Source of the DNA: Micromonospora sp. WMMD1120
GTDB lineage: Bacteria > Actinomycetota > Actinomycetes > Mycobacteriales > Micromonosporaceae
DNA: 64,000 nucleotides
Assembly: GCF_029626235.1 (NCBI RefSeq)
Contig: NZ_JARUBO010000005.1
Location: 4,434,501 to 4,498,500 of the forward strand
Reading direction: 5' to 3'
Shown piece by piece: positions 17,855 to 29,020 of this stretch. Position 1 is the stretch's first letter. Every line of letters begins with the position of its first letter. The position numbers and the translations under genes were made by a program. Under the pieces are notes generated by a model. That model made no database searches and was not told where the DNA came from. It worked only from the letters and a program-made list of their open reading frames with translations.

Positions 17855-19393
17855 ATGGAGTCCGACGCCCTCTTCTCCCTCGGTGAACCCGCCGGGTCGC
17901 GCAGCGCGCCCGAGGGTCCCGCCGGTGTCGACGGCTTCACCGCGGTGGCCGACGACTCGCCGCTGCCGGTCCGGATGCGGCCGGTGACCCTCGACGAGCT
18001 GGTCGGGCAGGAGCACCTGCTCGCGCCGGGCGCCCCGCTGCGCCAGCTGGTCTCCGGCGGCGCGCCGATGTCGGTGATCCTCTGGGGGCCACCGGGCAGC
18101 GGCAAGACCACCATCGCGCACCTGGTCGCCGGGGCGACCGACCGACGCTTCGTCGCCATGTCGGCGCTCTCCGCCGGTGTGAAGGACGTGCGGGCGGTGA
18201 TCGAGACGGCCCGCCGCCAGCGACGCTCGGGCGGCCCGCAGACCGTGCTCTTCATCGACGAGGTGCACCGGTTCAGCAAGACCCAGCAGGATTCGCTGCT
18301 CGCCGCCGTCGAGGACCGGACCGTCACGTTGCTGGCGGCGACCACCGAGAACCCGTACTTCTCGGTCATCTCACCGCTGCTGTCGCGGTGCGTGCTGCTC
18401 ACCCTGCAACCCCTCGACGACGAGGCGGTGCGAGGTCTGCTGCGTCGCGCGGTCGCCGACAAGCGTGGCCTGGACGGCGCGCTGACCCTGACCGCCGAGG
18501 CCGAGGAGCACCTGGTCCGGCTGGCCGCCGGCGACGTCCGCAAGGCGCTGACCGCACTGGAGGCGGCGGCCGCCTCCGCCACGGCGCTCGGCGGCCGGCA
18601 GATCGACCTGGCCACCGCCGAACAGGCGGTCGACGTGGCGGCGGTGCGCTACGACCGCGACGGTGACGCCCACTACGACGTGGTCAGCGCCTTCATCAAG
18701 AGCATGCGCGGCTCGGACGTGGACGCCGCCGTGCACTGGCTGGCGCGCATGCTGGTCGCCGGTGAGGACGCCCGGTTCATCGCCCGCCGCCTGGTCATCT
18801 TCGCCAGCGAGGACGTCGGCATGGCCGACCCGACGGCCCTGTCCGTCGCGACGGCGGCGGCACACGCGGTCGAGTACGTCGGGCTGCCCGAGGCGCAGCT
18901 CAACCTGGCCCAGGCCGTGATCCACCTGGCCACCGCACCCAAGTCGAACTCGGCCACCACCGCCATCGGCGCCGCCATCGCCGACGTGCGGGCCGGTCGT
19001 GGTGGCGCGGTCCCGCGCGGGCTGCGCGACGCGCACTACGCCGGTGCCCGCGGGCTGGGCCACGGGACCGGCTACCGCTACCCGCACGACGACCCGCGCG
19101 GGGTGCTCACCCAGCAGTACGTCCCGGACGACCTGGTGGGCACCGACTACTACCAGCCCGGCCCGCACGGCGCGGAACGGTCGGTGGCCGCGCGGCTGCC
19201 GGTGCTGCGCCGGATCGTGCGTGGCCTGCCGGCACCGGTCACCCGAGCGCAGCAGCAGAGCAGCGAGCCGCCCGTAACGCCGCGGACGCCGCCGACGCCT
19301 ACCGGCGAGGTGGACAGTCCGCCGACGGGAACGGGCGCCTCCGGCACGACGCAGGACAGCGGCACCGAGGCCGCAGGAGAGGGTCAACAGTGA
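17855..19393 (+). CDS. rarA: Replication-associated recombination protein A (AAA+ ATPase)
   Basis: RarA (MgsA) is an AAA+ clamp-loader-like ATPase that acts at stalled replication forks. The 512-residue product has Walker A (GPPGSGKTT, about 79-87), Walker B (LFIDEVHRF), the TTENPYFSV sensor region and the RarA C-terminal tetramerisation domain ([13 protein letters not shown], and [12 protein letters not shown]). A Ser/Thr/Pro-rich tail of about 50 residues is added. The start is the ATG at 17855; an in-frame GTG just before it is also possible. TACTGT at 17842-17847 may be a -10 box for a nearly leaderless mRNA. Confidence 0.93.
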   Translation: MESDALFSLGEPAGSRSAPEGPAGVDGFTAVADDSPLPVRMRPVTLDELVGQEHLLAPGAPLRQLVSGGAPMSVILWGPPGSGKTTIAHLVAGATDRRFVAMSALSAGVKDVRAVIETARRQRRSGGPQTVLFIDEVHRFSKTQQDSLLAAVEDRTVTLLAATTENPYFSVISPLLSRCVLLTLQPLDDEAVRGLLRRAVADKRGLDGALTLTAEAEEHLVRLAAGDVRKALTALEAAAASATALGGRQIDLATAEQAVDVAAVRYDRDGDAHYDVVSAFIKSMRGSDVDAAVHWLARMLVAGEDARFIARRLVIFASEDVGMADPTALSVATAAAHAVEYVGLPEAQLNLAQAVIHLATAPKSNSATTAIGAAIADVRAGRGGAVPRGLRDAHYAGARGLGHGTGYRYPHDDPRGVLTQQYVPDDLVGTDYYQPGPHGAERSVAARLPVLRRIVRGLPAPVTRAQQQSSEPPVTPRTPPTPTGEVDSPPTGTGASGTTQDSGTEAAGEGQQ

Positions 19394-22300
19394 GATCGCG
19401 TGGTGGGGACCGCCCGGACGAGGGCCCGGACGAGCGGCGTGATCCCCGCGCCAAGGCGCGCCGTTGGGGTCGCGGCCGGGCCGCCGAGCCCGAGCCGGAG
19501 GAGCCGGTCGCCGGCGAGGAGTTCGGCTGGATCGACGACCTGCGCTCGGCCAAGCAGCAACGCGGCGAGCTGGGCCCGGACGGGTCTCCGGCAGAGCCGA
19601 GCCGCCCGGCGCGGGCGACTCCACCGCCCGAACCGGCCGGGCCACGGATGGGTACGCCGGCCGGCCCGACCGGTGTGCGTGGACCTGGGCCGGACTCCCC
19701 GGTGCCGCCGGCCCCACGCCAGAGCGACCCGGGCGGGCCCGCCCGTCGGCCCGTCGACGGCCCCTGGCCGGGGGAGGCCCCGGCGGGCCGCCGCCCGGAG
19801 GACCGCCCGCCCGCCGCGCCGAACCCCGGCCCACCCACTCCGGGTTCCGCGCCGCGGCGCGGTGCGCCGCCCGTACCCGGGGCCCGTGCCGCCGTGCCGC
19901 CGTCGGCGGCCGGCGCCCGGCCGGCGGGGGGCGACCCGGCTGGTCCGCCGCGCCCGGCTCCCGACGCTCCGGTCGGCCCGCCCCGCGCTCGGGCCGTGGC
20001 GGCGCCACCCGGTGCCCCGGTCGGCCCACCGCCCTCCGGTGCCCCGGCTGGCCGCCATCCCGACGCCGTCGCGCCGGGCCCGCGCCCGGATGCCGCCGTC
20101 GCGCCCGGTCGCCGTCCGGACGCCGCCGTGCCCGGGGGGCACCCGGAGGGCGTGCCGCCGCTGCGCCGTCCGGACGCCGGCCCGGCCGGCCGGCGATCGG
20201 GCCCCGAGTTCGCCGAGCCCGGTCGTCGACCCGGCCCGGAGCACGCTGAGCCCGGTCGTCCCCTGCCGCCGCCCGGTGGCGTCGTCGCGGGTCGCCGGGC
20301 GGGCGGCCCGGCAACCGACCCCGTTCGGGTCGCTGGCCCAGCCGGTCCAGCCGGCTCGTCGCGCGTCGACGGGGGGCCGGCGGGTGCTGCTGCCGTGCCA
20401 CCGGCGACGGAGGGCCTGCGGACCGACCCCGCCATCGACCATGACCCGCGTACCGCCCGGCGCCGTCCGGGCCCGGCCGACCCCGGCGCGCCGCAGCCCG
20501 CCGGGCGGCGAGCCGCCGAGCGCTCCCGCCCGGTCGGCGGCGGACGTCGCCACGCCGCGGAGCCGGACGAGCCGGTCGTGCCGCGCTCTGGCAACGCCCC
20601 GCCGGTGCCTCCCGCGGCCGGGGGGCACAGCGGTGCCACGCCGGTCGTGGGCCCGCCCGACGGCACCGGCCGCCGCCGCGTCGTCTCCGACGACCCGGAG
20701 CCCCGCACGCTCGCCGGTGGCCAGCCCCGCACCGACCGCCCGGAGCGGCCCGCCGACTGGCTGCGCCAGGCCGGGCGTCTGCCGCACACCGACCCGGGCC
20801 TGCCGACGGTCAACCGCCGGGGCGCCAACCCACCCGATGCGGGTCGCCGTCCGACGCCGCCCGCCGGTCCGGCCGAGTTGGCCGACGCGGCGTCCGGTCG
20901 ACTCGGCGTGCCGGACCCGGCCGCCGAGCGCACCGCCGTCCGCCGACCCACGGGCCCACCCGTCGACCCGGGCGCGGACGCGCCGACCGGTCGTCGTGCC
21001 GCTGTCCCGCCGGCTGGTCCGGGCGCGGACGCACCGACCGGTCGTCGTGCCGCCCGGGCCGACGCTCCGGGCGGGACCGGAGAGCGGGCCCACAGCTATC
21101 CGCCGGACGAGCGGTCGGCCCGTGCCCGGGGCCCCGCCGACCCGACCGCACGGCGTGGTCGTGCGGTGGTCGGTCCCGGCCCGGACAACCCCTCCGCCGG
21201 CGATCCGACCGGCCGGCGGCGTCGTCCCGAGGCCGAGACCGGCCCCGACGGCACGGCCGGTCCGGCTCGCCCCGGGCTCGCGGGCGACCGTGGTGACGAC
21301 CCCTCCCCGGGTGGGCGACCCGGTCCCGGCGCTCCGGCGCGCGGTGCCGCGCGCCCGGCCCCGCCCGGACGGGCCCGTCCCGTCCCGGGTGACGGGCCAG
21401 CCGTCGGGTCCGACGGCCCACCCCGTACCGGACCGGGTGTCGACCTGCCCCCGCGCGCGGCGACCCGTCCGGACGGCCCGGGTCGTGCGGCCGTGCCGCC
21501 GGGTGTGGACGGGCCCGCTCGTCCGGCTCGCGCCACCGTCCGTCCGCCCGGTGGTCCGCAGCCGCCCGCCGTCGACGCCCGGGTGAGCGGCGAGCCCGAT
21601 GTCGCCGCCGGGCCTCCCGGACCGGTCCGTGGTGGCGCGCCAGTCGGTCGACCGACACCCGCCGACCGACCCGCCGGACGTGCTCTGCCTCCGCATCGCG
21701 AGCCCGGCCGCGGCGAGCCGGGCGGTGTCGCCGCCGTGCCGTCGCCCGGACGTGCCGGAGAGCCGGGTGGTGCCGCGCCCGTGCCGCCGCCCGGACGTGC
21801 CGGAGAGCCGGTCGGCGTGGCCCGTGCCGCCGCTGTGGTGCCGTCGGCGTCCGGCCCGGTGGACCGGCCGGTGCCGGAGCCCGTCGAGGAGCCCGCGCTG
21901 CGCGCCGCCGGCCAGGACCCGTCGGACGACGACGCCGCACCGGGCGCCCGGTCCGAGGCGCGTCGAGAGACGCGGGAACGACGCCGCCTGCGGGCGGCGG
22001 TGCTGGTGCTGGTCAGCGTCGTGTTGCTCGGCGCGGTGCCGCTCTTCTTCGGCATCCGGACGCTGAGCCGTGACCCGGTCTTCGACAACCTGGACCAGCT
22101 CGACGTACCCGCCTGGGCGGCTGCGAAGACTGTCGACGACGTCAGCGGCAGCCGCTGGTGTCTGCTCGACTGCCGGCTGCGTGAGCGCACGGTGACCTCG
22201 GAGAAGGCGCCGAAGGAGACGGCCCAGGTCTACGAGGACGCGCTGCGCCAGGACGGCTGGCGGCCGTGGCGGGTGAGCCGCTGCCCGGAGCAGCAGACGA

Positions 22301-22593
22301 AGGGCAGCTACACGTGCTGGCGTCGGGACGAGCTGACGCTCGACCTGTGGGTACGCGAACCGACCTGTCTGCCGCCACCGGTGGACGGCGAACCGGCGGT
22401 CCCGCCGGCCGAGGACGCGCCGCCCGCTGCGGCCGGGTGCACCGGCTCGTTGGTGTCGGTGAAGGTACGTAACGCGATCGACGACGAGCGGACCAGGCCG
22501 CAGCCGGCCACCGATCCGTCACTGACCGGCGAGGATCCGTTCCCGACGGTCAGCGCCGATCCGTTGGGTGAGCTGACACCCTCACCGTCGTGA
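19390..22593 (+). CDS. Very long disordered single-span membrane protein
   Basis: The 1067-residue product starts at a GTG overlapping the rarA stop (GTGA). Residues 1 to about 855 are almost wholly Pro, Gly, Ala, Arg and Asp, with loose repeats such as [16 protein letters not shown] and ADAPTGRRA, and should be disordered. One membrane span lies at about 870-892 ([19 protein letters not shown]). The final 175 residues form a small, more ordinary domain with Cys residues ([25 protein letters not shown]), probably outside the cell. So the disordered part is cytoplasmic. Codon bias shows the frame is real despite long shadow frames. I recognise no family; repeat length may vary between strains. 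Confidence 0.75.
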   Translation: MRSRGGDRPDEGPDERRDPRAKARRWGRGRAAEPEPEEPVAGEEFGWIDDLRSAKQQRGELGPDGSPAEPSRPARATPPPEPAGPRMGTPAGPTGVRGPGPDSPVPPAPRQSDPGGPARRPVDGPWPGEAPAGRRPEDRPPAAPNPGPPTPGSAPRRGAPPVPGARAAVPPSAAGARPAGGDPAGPPRPAPDAPVGPPRARAVAAPPGAPVGPPPSGAPAGRHPDAVAPGPRPDAAVAPGRRPDAAVPGGHPEGVPPLRRPDAGPAGRRSGPEFAEPGRRPGPEHAEPGRPLPPPGGVVAGRRAGGPATDPVRVAGPAGPAGSSRVDGGPAGAAAVPPATEGLRTDPAIDHDPRTARRRPGPADPGAPQPAGRRAAERSRPVGGGRRHAAEPDEPVVPRSGNAPPVPPAAGGHSGATPVVGPPDGTGRRRVVSDDPEPRTLAGGQPRTDRPERPADWLRQAGRLPHTDPGLPTVNRRGANPPDAGRRPTPPAGPAELADAASGRLGVPDPAAERTAVRRPTGPPVDPGADAPTGRRAAVPPAGPGADAPTGRRAARADAPGGTGERAHSYPPDERSARARGPADPTARRGRAVVGPGPDNPSAGDPTGRRRRPEAETGPDGTAGPARPGLAGDRGDDPSPGGRPGPGAPARGAARPAPPGRARPVPGDGPAVGSDGPPRTGPGVDLPPRAATRPDGPGRAAVPPGVDGPARPARATVRPPGGPQPPAVDARVSGEPDVAAGPPGPVRGGAPVGRPTPADRPAGRALPPHREPGRGEPGGVAAVPSPGRAGEPGGAAPVPPPGRAGEPVGVARAAAVVPSASGPVDRPVPEPVEEPALRAAGQDPSDDDAAPGARSEARRETRERRRLRAAVLVLVSVVLLGAVPLFFGIRTLSRDPVFDNLDQLDVPAWAAAKTVDDVSGSRWCLLDCRLRERTVTSEKAPKETAQVYEDALRQDGWRPWRVSRCPEQQTKGSYTCWRRDELTLDLWVREPTCLPPPVDGEPAVPPAEDAPPAAAGCTGSLVSVKVRNAIDDERTRPQPATDPSLTGEDPFPTVSADPLGELTPSPS

Positions 22594-22750
22594 GCCGGCC
22601 TCCATCACGGACGGTAGGGTCTGGGGCTGGCGGGCGCGTCCGCCAGCGGTGACGCCGGGCTCCCGGCGGCCGGTAGGGGTGCCATCGTTGTGCGTTCCGG
22701 GGACGTCGGGTCCTGCGGAACTCCGCTTGAGCTGGTTGAGGAGGACAGGC

Positions 22751-23215
22751 GTGGGCGACATTGGAGCGATCGCGGCGCTGATCGCGGCGAGCGCGTTCGC
22801 GGTGCTGGTGCTCATCCTGACGCTGCCCATCCTGCGGTTGCGGCACACGGTCGACGCCACCACTCGCATGATCAACGACCTCAACGACCGGACGGGGCCG
22901 CTGCTCGGCGACGTGAACACCACGGTGCGCAACGTCAACACCGCACTGGAGCAGGTGCAGACCTCGCTGGACGGTGTGAACCTCCAACTGGCGAAGGTCG
23001 ACACGATGACCAGCCACGCGCAGAACGTCACCGCCAACATCGCCAACCTGGCCGCTGTCGTCTCGGCCGCCGCCGCCAACCCGCTGGTCAAGGTGGCGGC
23101 GTTCGGCTACAGCGTGCGCAAGGCCGCCGCTGGTCGGCGGCGCGCCGAGACCGAGCGTGAGGTGCGCGACACCATCAAGCAGCAGCGTCGGGCCGCGCGG
23201 CGCGGCGAGCGCTGA
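22751..23215 (+). CDS. DUF948 domain-containing membrane protein
   Basis: The 154-residue product has an N-terminal membrane span (about 5-28, IAALIAASAFAVLVLILTLPI) followed by a long heptad-like region (NTTVRNVNTALEQVQTSLDGVNLQLAKVD) typical of DUF948, and a basic tail. The function is unknown; related proteins are general-stress-like coiled-coil membrane proteins. The GTG at 22751 follows GAGGAGG (22738-22744). The next two genes are a DUF6167-like protein and alaS, an order well conserved in actinobacteria. Confidence 0.82.
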   Translation: MGDIGAIAALIAASAFAVLVLILTLPILRLRHTVDATTRMINDLNDRTGPLLGDVNTTVRNVNTALEQVQTSLDGVNLQLAKVDTMTSHAQNVTANIANLAAVVSAAAANPLVKVAAFGYSVRKAAAGRRRAETEREVRDTIKQQRRAARRGER

Positions 23216-23240
23216 TCGACGCACCGGGAGGCAGCGAGAT

Positions 23241-23546
23241 ATGAGGCGTTTGTTCTGGCTCGGTATCGGGGTGGCCGTCGGTGTGATCGTGGTCCGCAAG
23301 GCGACCCGGACCGCGCAGGCGTACACGCCGGCCGGTATCGCCAGCACGCTGACCGAATCCGCTGGCGGGCTGGTCGAGTCGCTGCGTAGCTTCGTGGAGG
23401 ACGTCCGAGTCGGGATGGCCGAGCGCGAGCAGGAGATCCACCAGGCGTTCGCCCAGGGCGAGGCGTTCGACGATCAGTTCGCCGACCTGCGGGAAGACCC
23501 GCGGATCGGCGATCGAGACATCTTTCCGGAGGAACACCAGCGATGA
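23241..23546 (+). CDS. DUF6167-like small membrane protein
   Basis: The 101-residue product has one N-terminal hydrophobic segment ([22 protein letters not shown]) and an acidic, helical C-terminal half ([20 protein letters not shown]). By position (between DUF948 and alaS) and make-up it fits the DUF6167 family. Function is unknown. It overlaps alaS by four bases (ATGA), so the two are translationally coupled. Confidence 0.75.
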   Translation: MRRLFWLGIGVAVGVIVVRKATRTAQAYTPAGIASTLTESAGGLVESLRSFVEDVRVGMAEREQEIHQAFAQGEAFDDQFADLREDPRIGDRDIFPEEHQR

Positions 23547-26221
23547 AGACGGCGGAGATCAAGCGGCGGTACCTCGCGCACTTCGAGGCGAATGGTCACG
23601 CTGTGGTGCCGTCCGCTCCGCTGCCCGCCATCAGTGACCCGAACCTGCTGTTCGTCAACGCCGGCATGGTGCAGTTCGTGCCGTACTTCCTGGGTCAGCA
23701 GACGCCGGCGTACCAGCGGGCGGTCAGTGTCCAGAAGTGCCTGCGCACCCCGGACATCGACGAGGTCGGCAAGACCAGCCGGCACGGCACGTTCTTCCAG
23801 ATGAACGGCAATTTCTCCTTCGGTGACTACTTCAAGGCCGGGGCGATTCCGCTGGCGTGGGAGTTGTCCACGAAGCCGATCGCCGAGGGCGGCTACGGGT
23901 TGGACCCGGAGCGGATCTGGCCGACGATCTACCTGGACGACGACGAGGCGTTCGAGATCTGGCGGTCGGTCGGTGTTCCGGCGGAGCGGATCGTGCGTCG
24001 GGGCAAGGCGGACAACTTCTGGTCGATGGGCATTCCCGGGCCGTGTGGTCCGTCGTCGGAGCTGTTCTACGACCGGGGTCCGGAATACGGCGCCGAGGGT
24101 GGTCCGGCGGTCGACGAGGACCGGTACATGGAGTACTGGAACCTCGTGTTCATGCAGTACGAGCGGGGTCCGGGCACGACCAAGGAGGACTACCCGATCC
24201 TGGGTGAGCTGCCGGCGAAGAACATCGACACCGGCATGGGCCTGGAGCGGATGGCCTCGATCCTGCAGGGCGTCGACAACCTCTACGAGATCGACGAGGT
24301 CCGGCCGATCCTGACCCGGGCGGCGGAGCTGACCGGGAAGCGCTACGGCGCGCACTCCGGGCACGTGGCGAGCGAGTCGCACCCGGACGACGTGCGACTG
24401 CGGGTGATCGCGGACCACGTGCGCACCGCGCTGATGTTGATCGGCGACGGGGTGACCCCGTCGAACGAGGGCCGCGGGTACGTGCTGCGCCGGATCATGC
24501 GTCGGGCGATCCGCTCGGTCCGGCTGCTGGGCTGGCAGGAGCCGGCGTTGCCCGAGTTGCTGCCGGTGGCGCGGGACTGCATGTCCCCGTCGTACCCGGA
24601 GTTGGCGAGCGACTTCGACCGGATCGCGGACTACGCGTACGCGGAGGAGGAGGCGTTCCTGTCCACCCTGCGGGCGGGCACGACGATCCTGGACACCGCG
24701 ATCGCGGAGACCCGCTCGGCGGGTGGCACGTCGCTGTCCGGGGCGAAGGCGTTCCAGTTGCACGACACGTACGGCTTCCCGATCGACCTGACCCTGGAGA
24801 TCGCCGCCGAGCAGGGCCTGAAGGTCGACGACGAGGGTTTCCGCCGGTTGATGGCCGACCAGCGCACCCGGGCGAAGGCCGACGCGCAGGCCCGCAAGAC
24901 CGGCCACGTCGACCTGTCCGCGTACCGCTCGGTGCTGGACGCGGGTGGCCCGGTGACGTTCACCGGCTACAGCGAGGTGTCCCGCGAGTCGACGGTGCGG
25001 GCGCTTATCGGGGTGGACGGCCCGCGTCAGGCGGCGACCGAGGGCGACACCATCGAGCTGGTGCTCGACACCACCCCGTTCTACGCCGAGGGCGGTGGTC
25101 AGCAGCCCGACCAGGGCATGATCACGGTCGGTGGCGGTCAGGTCGAGGTGCTCGACGTGCAGCAGCCGGTGCCGGGCCTGATCGTGCACCGGGCCCGGGT
25201 GGTCCGTGGCGAGGTACGCACCGGTGAGGCCGGCTTCGCCGAGATCGACACGACCCGGCGTCGGGCGATCTCCCGGTCGCACACCGCCACCCACCTGGTG
25301 CACCAGACCATGCGCAACTTCCTCGGCGAGTCGGCCACGCAGGCGGGATCGCTGAACGCGCCCGGCCGGCTCCGGTTCGACTTCAACACCCCGACCGGGG
25401 TGTCGCCGAGCGTGCTGCGCGACGTGGAGCAGCAGGTCAACGAGGTGCTCCTGGCCGACCTGGAGGTGCACGCCTTCATCACCTCGCTGGACGAGGCGCG
25501 GCGGATCGGCGCGATGGCGCTCTTCGGCGAGAAGTACGGCGAGGAGGTGCGGGTCGTCGAGGTGGGCGACTACGCCCGGGAGCTGTGCGGCGGCACCCAC
25601 GTGGCCCGCTCCGCCCAGCTCGGCCTGGTGAAGATCCTCTCCGAGTCGTCGATCGGCTCCGGTGTCCGCCGGGTCGAGGCGCTGGTCGGCATGGACGCCT
25701 TCGGCTTCCTGGCCCGCGAGCACCTGCTGGTCTCCCGGCTGGCGGAGCTGTACCGGGTGCCCAACGACCAGGTCGCCGACCGGGTGGAGCAGACCGTCAC
25801 CCAGCTGCGCGACGCCGAGAAGGAGCTGGAGAAGCTGCGCGCCCAGCTGGTGCTGGGTGGCGCGGCGGCGCTCGCGGCGCAGGCCAGGGACGTGCGCGGG
25901 GTCGCGTACGTCGGCACCGAGGCGCCGGAGGGCGCGGCCGGCAACGACGTGCGCACCCTGGCGCAGGAGATCCGCGGCAAGATCGACCCGGCGCGGCCGG
26001 CGGTGGTCGCGGTGGCGGCCCGGTCCAACGGGAAGGCGTCGCTGGTGGTGGCCGTCAACGCGGCGGCCCGCAGCAGGGGCCTGGCGGCGTCGGATCTGGT
26101 GAAGGCGGCGTTCTCCGGGCGCGGCGGCGGCAGCCCCGACCTCGCCCAGGGCGGTGGTCTGCCCGCGACCGAGGCGCCGAACCTGCTGCTCACCGTCGAG
26201 AAGGCGATTACCGAGGCGTGA
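23543..26221 (+). CDS. alaS: Alanine--tRNA ligase
   Basis: A class II synthetase of 892 residues that charges tRNA-Ala and edits mischarged Ser and Gly. It has the catalytic core (residues 1 to about 410, with [21 protein letters not shown] and [13 protein letters not shown]), an editing domain with the zinc ligands [10 protein letters not shown] (near 578) and CGGTH (near 682), and a C-terminal C-Ala/DHHA1 domain ending with [17 protein letters not shown] sequence. The length is normal. It overlaps the small membrane-protein gene and is followed by a hairpin. Confidence 0.96.
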   Translation: MKTAEIKRRYLAHFEANGHAVVPSAPLPAISDPNLLFVNAGMVQFVPYFLGQQTPAYQRAVSVQKCLRTPDIDEVGKTSRHGTFFQMNGNFSFGDYFKAGAIPLAWELSTKPIAEGGYGLDPERIWPTIYLDDDEAFEIWRSVGVPAERIVRRGKADNFWSMGIPGPCGPSSELFYDRGPEYGAEGGPAVDEDRYMEYWNLVFMQYERGPGTTKEDYPILGELPAKNIDTGMGLERMASILQGVDNLYEIDEVRPILTRAAELTGKRYGAHSGHVASESHPDDVRLRVIADHVRTALMLIGDGVTPSNEGRGYVLRRIMRRAIRSVRLLGWQEPALPELLPVARDCMSPSYPELASDFDRIADYAYAEEEAFLSTLRAGTTILDTAIAETRSAGGTSLSGAKAFQLHDTYGFPIDLTLEIAAEQGLKVDDEGFRRLMADQRTRAKADAQARKTGHVDLSAYRSVLDAGGPVTFTGYSEVSRESTVRALIGVDGPRQAATEGDTIELVLDTTPFYAEGGGQQPDQGMITVGGGQVEVLDVQQPVPGLIVHRARVVRGEVRTGEAGFAEIDTTRRRAISRSHTATHLVHQTMRNFLGESATQAGSLNAPGRLRFDFNTPTGVSPSVLRDVEQQVNEVLLADLEVHAFITSLDEARRIGAMALFGEKYGEEVRVVEVGDYARELCGGTHVARSAQLGLVKILSESSIGSGVRRVEALVGMDAFGFLAREHLLVSRLAELYRVPNDQVADRVEQTVTQLRDAEKELEKLRAQLVLGGAAALAAQARDVRGVAYVGTEAPEGAAGNDVRTLAQEIRGKIDPARPAVVAVAARSNGKASLVVAVNAAARSRGLAASDLVKAAFSGRGGGSPDLAQGGGLPATEAPNLLLTVEKAITEA

Positions 26222-26238
26222 TGGTCGATCACTGTCAG

Positions 26239-26266
26239 CCAGGGCGGGCCGTTCGGTCCGCCCTGG
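26239..26266 (+). terminator. Terminator/attenuator hairpin between alaS and ruvX
   Basis: A 12-base stem (26239-26250 with 26255-26266, one G-U pair) and a GTTC loop lie 17 bases after alaS and 27 bases before ruvX. Because ruvX and mltG normally follow alaS in one unit, partial termination is likely. Confidence 0.65.
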
Positions 26267-26293
26267 TTCGTACCCGCCCGGCGGTGACCGTCG

Positions 26294-26752
26294 GTGGCTG
26301 AGCTGACGCGTGGGGTGCGGCTCGGTGTGGACGTCGGTCAGGTGCGGGTGGGGGTCTCCCGGTCGGATCCGTCCGGGATCCTGGCAACGCCGCTGGTCAC
26401 GCTGGCGCGCGACCTGACGGCGGCGCCGGACGCGGTGCCGAGCGATCTCGCCGAGTTGGCCGCGCTGGTGGCCGAGCACGAGGCCGTCGAGGTTGTCGTC
26501 GGTCTTCCGGTCAACCTCGCCGGCAAACTTGGCCCTGCGGCCGTCCAGGTGAAGGCGTACGCTGACCGACTGGTCGATGTGATAGCCCCTGTCCCGGTAA
26601 CGCTCACTGACGAGAGGATGTCGACGGTGGTGGCTTCTCGTAGGCTTGCCGAGCGTGGCGTCCGAGGTAAACGTCAACGTGCGGTTGTCGATCAGGCGGC
26701 CGCGGTGGAGATTCTGCAGAGCTGGCTGGACGCGCAGCGGAGGCGGACGTAA
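26294..26752 (+). CDS. ruvX: Holliday junction resolvase-like protein, YqgF/RuvX family
   Basis: The 152-residue product is an RNase H-fold nuclease of the YqgF family, implicated in pre-16S rRNA processing and possibly in recombination. The acidic active-site pattern is present: GVDVGQVRVGVSRSD, VVGLPVNLAGK, TLTDERMSTV and the final VDQAAAVEILQSWLD. The start is a GTG at 26294. The stop overlaps the mltG start by one base. Confidence 0.9.
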   Translation: MAELTRGVRLGVDVGQVRVGVSRSDPSGILATPLVTLARDLTAAPDAVPSDLAELAALVAEHEAVEVVVGLPVNLAGKLGPAAVQVKAYADRLVDVIAPVPVTLTDERMSTVVASRRLAERGVRGKRQRAVVDQAAAVEILQSWLDAQRRRT

Positions 26753-27948
26753 TGATCGACGATCTGGATCTTGGCTTTGACGAGCCGGAGCGAGGTGAGA
26801 AGGGGCGGCACCGGCGCGGCTTCCGCAACCGCAAGAGCGGGTCCGGCGGCGGCCGGGGCAAGACCGTCCTGGCTCTGCTGATGGCCCTGATCCTGTTGGG
26901 CGGCATCGGCGGCGGCGCGTTCTACGGCTTCGACCGCATCCAGAACTACTTCGTCACCCCCGACTACGACGGCTCCGGGGCCGGTGAGGTCACCGTCGAG
27001 ATCAAGAACGGGGCGCTGCTCGCCGACATGGCCGACGCTCTCGTGGCCGCCGACGTGGTCAAGAGCCAGAAGGCGTTCGTCGAGGCCGCCGAGGCCAACT
27101 CGCGCAGCAAGAACATCCAGCCGGGCACGTACAAGCTGCGCAAGCAGATGAGCGCGGCGAACGCGGTGACCGCGATGCTGGACCTGAAGAACAAGATCGT
27201 CAACGGGATCACCATCCCCGAGGGCCGCACCAGCCTCAACATCTACAAGCTGCTCTCCGAGAAGACGAAGATCCCGGTCAAGGACTTCCAGGCCGCCGCG
27301 AAGAACCCCGCCGGGCTCGGCATCCCGGACTGGTGGTTCACGCGCGCCGACGGCAAGAAGTCGGTCAAGTCCGTCGAGGGTTTCCTCTTCCCGGACACCT
27401 ACGAGATCCCGCCGAAGTCCACCGCGCAGAGCATCCTCAAGCTGATGGTGAACCGCTTCCTGTCGGTGACCGGCGAGATGACGTTCGCCGACCGGGTGCA
27501 GAAGGAGCGGGGTGGGGTCAGCCCGTACGAGGCGCTGATCGTGGCCTCCCTCGCTCAGGCCGAGGCGGGCAACAAGGACGACCTGGGCAAGGTCGCCCGG
27601 GTGGCCTACAACCGGGTGTACGGGGAGTTCCCGTGCAACTGCCTGGAGATGGACGTCACCGTCAACTACTACCTGGAGTCCATCGGCAAGCCGACGAAGA
27701 CCTCGGCGCAGATGACCGCCTCCGAGCTGGACGACCCGAAGAACCCGTACAACCGCAAGCTCAAGGGCCTGGTCCCCACCCCGATCAACAACCCCGGCAA
27801 GGAAGCCCTGGAGGGGGCGATGGCGCCCCCGCCGGGCAAGTGGCTCTACTTCGTCGCGATCGACAAGCAGGGGCACTCCGCGTTCGCCGAGACCTACGAG
27901 GGTCACCAGCGCAACGAGGCCAGGGCCCGCGAGGCCGGCATCATCTGA
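26752..27948 (+). CDS. mltG: Endolytic murein transglycosylase MltG (YceG-like)
   Basis: MltG cuts nascent peptidoglycan strands and ends their elongation. The 398-residue product has a basic cytoplasmic N-terminus, one membrane span (about 40-62), a LysM-like subdomain and the YceG catalytic domain. The catalytic Glu is Glu271 in VASLAQAEAGNKDD, followed by KVARVAYNRV. The C-terminal NPYNRKLKGLVPTPINNPG and AMAPPPGKWLYFVAIDKQGH motifs are family hallmarks. It overlaps aroE by one base. Confidence 0.95.
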   Translation: MIDDLDLGFDEPERGEKGRHRRGFRNRKSGSGGGRGKTVLALLMALILLGGIGGGAFYGFDRIQNYFVTPDYDGSGAGEVTVEIKNGALLADMADALVAADVVKSQKAFVEAAEANSRSKNIQPGTYKLRKQMSAANAVTAMLDLKNKIVNGITIPEGRTSLNIYKLLSEKTKIPVKDFQAAAKNPAGLGIPDWWFTRADGKKSVKSVEGFLFPDTYEIPPKSTAQSILKLMVNRFLSVTGEMTFADRVQKERGGVSPYEALIVASLAQAEAGNKDDLGKVARVAYNRVYGEFPCNCLEMDVTVNYYLESIGKPTKTSAQMTASELDDPKNPYNRKLKGLVPTPINNPGKEALEGAMAPPPGKWLYFVAIDKQGHSAFAETYEGHQRNEARAREAGII

Positions 27949-28775
27949 TGACGCCTCGACGGCGGGCCGCGGTGGTGGGCAAGCCGATCGCGCACTCGCT
28001 CTCCCCGGTGATCCACACCGCCGGCTACGCCGCCGCCGGGCTGACCGGCTGGTCGTACACCCGGATCGAGTGCGCGGCGGCGGAGCTGCCGGATCTGGTC
28101 GCCGGCCTGGGGCCGGAGTGGGCCGGGTTGTCGGTGACCATGCCGGGCAAGGAGGCGGCGCTCGCGGTGGCCGCGCAGGTCTCGCCGGTCGCCGCCGCCG
28201 TCGGCGCGGCCAACACGTTGGTACGCCGTCCGGACGGGTCCTGGTACGCGGACAACACCGACGTCGCCGGCATGGTGCGGGTGCTGACCGACGCCGGGGT
28301 GGCCCCCGCGGGGGCGGTGGCGGTGCTCGGGGCCGGTGGGACGGCCCGCGCCGCGCTCGCCGCCGCCGCGCAGCTCGGCTGCCCCTCCGTGACGGTGGTC
28401 GCCCGTCGCCGCGAGGCGGTCGACGACCTGCGGCCGGTGGTGGACGCGCTGGGTGTCACGCTGACCCCCGCCGACTGGGCCGACGCGCCCCGACCGCTCG
28501 CCGCCGCCGACGTGGTGATCTCCACGGTGCCCAGGGGCGTGGCCGACCCGTTGGCCGAGGCGGTGGCCTGGCGGCCGGGCGCGGTGTTCTTCGACGCCCT
28601 CTACGACCCGTGGCCGACCCCGCTGGCGGCCTCCGCCGTCGCGGCCGGCCTCCGGGTGGTGTCCGGTTTGGACCTTCTGCTGGCCCAGGCGGTCGGGCAG
28701 TTCGAGCAGTTCACCGGCGTGGCCGCGCCGACCGCGGCGATGGCCGCCGCGTTGACCGCCGCCCGCGCCGACTGA
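27948..28775 (+). CDS. aroE: Shikimate dehydrogenase
   Basis: The enzyme reduces 3-dehydroshikimate to shikimate with NADPH. The 275-residue product has the substrate-binding SLSPVIHTAGYAAAGL near the N-terminus, a conserved SVTMPGKEAAL with the catalytic Lys, NTDVAGM, and the Rossmann GAGGTARAAL. The length is normal. It is the last gene of the alaS-ruvX-mltG-aroE run. In many actinobacteria aroC follows shortly, but here a 13.9-kb block intervenes. Confidence 0.95.
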   Translation: MTPRRRAAVVGKPIAHSLSPVIHTAGYAAAGLTGWSYTRIECAAAELPDLVAGLGPEWAGLSVTMPGKEAALAVAAQVSPVAAAVGAANTLVRRPDGSWYADNTDVAGMVRVLTDAGVAPAGAVAVLGAGGTARAALAAAAQLGCPSVTVVARRREAVDDLRPVVDALGVTLTPADWADAPRPLAAADVVISTVPRGVADPLAEAVAWRPGAVFFDALYDPWPTPLAASAVAAGLRVVSGLDLLLAQAVGQFEQFTGVAAPTAAMAAALTAARAD

Positions 28776-29020
28776 CGGATCGAACAGTCGGGCGGTCCTC
28801 GGGCTCGCGCCGGGGGTCCCACCCGGCCATTGACGTCACGAGTGCCGCGCGGGCAGGGTGTGTGGCGGGTTTCGATCGGCCCGCAGCCAGGGCGTCCCGT
28901 CCCTGAGACGGTTTCTTAGCTGACGGTTAAGACGCGCTTACGGAAAACTGTCCTACCGGCCGCCTGTCCTGGTCATCGATACGCTGCTCACCGTTACGGA
29001 CGCAGACACAGGGAGTTTCC

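Noticed and set aside
19384..21696. Long open frames on both strands through the low-complexity region
   Set aside because: Low-complexity GC-rich DNA leaves all frames open. Only the + frame from 19390 is coupled to rarA and ends in a membrane span and an ordinary domain.
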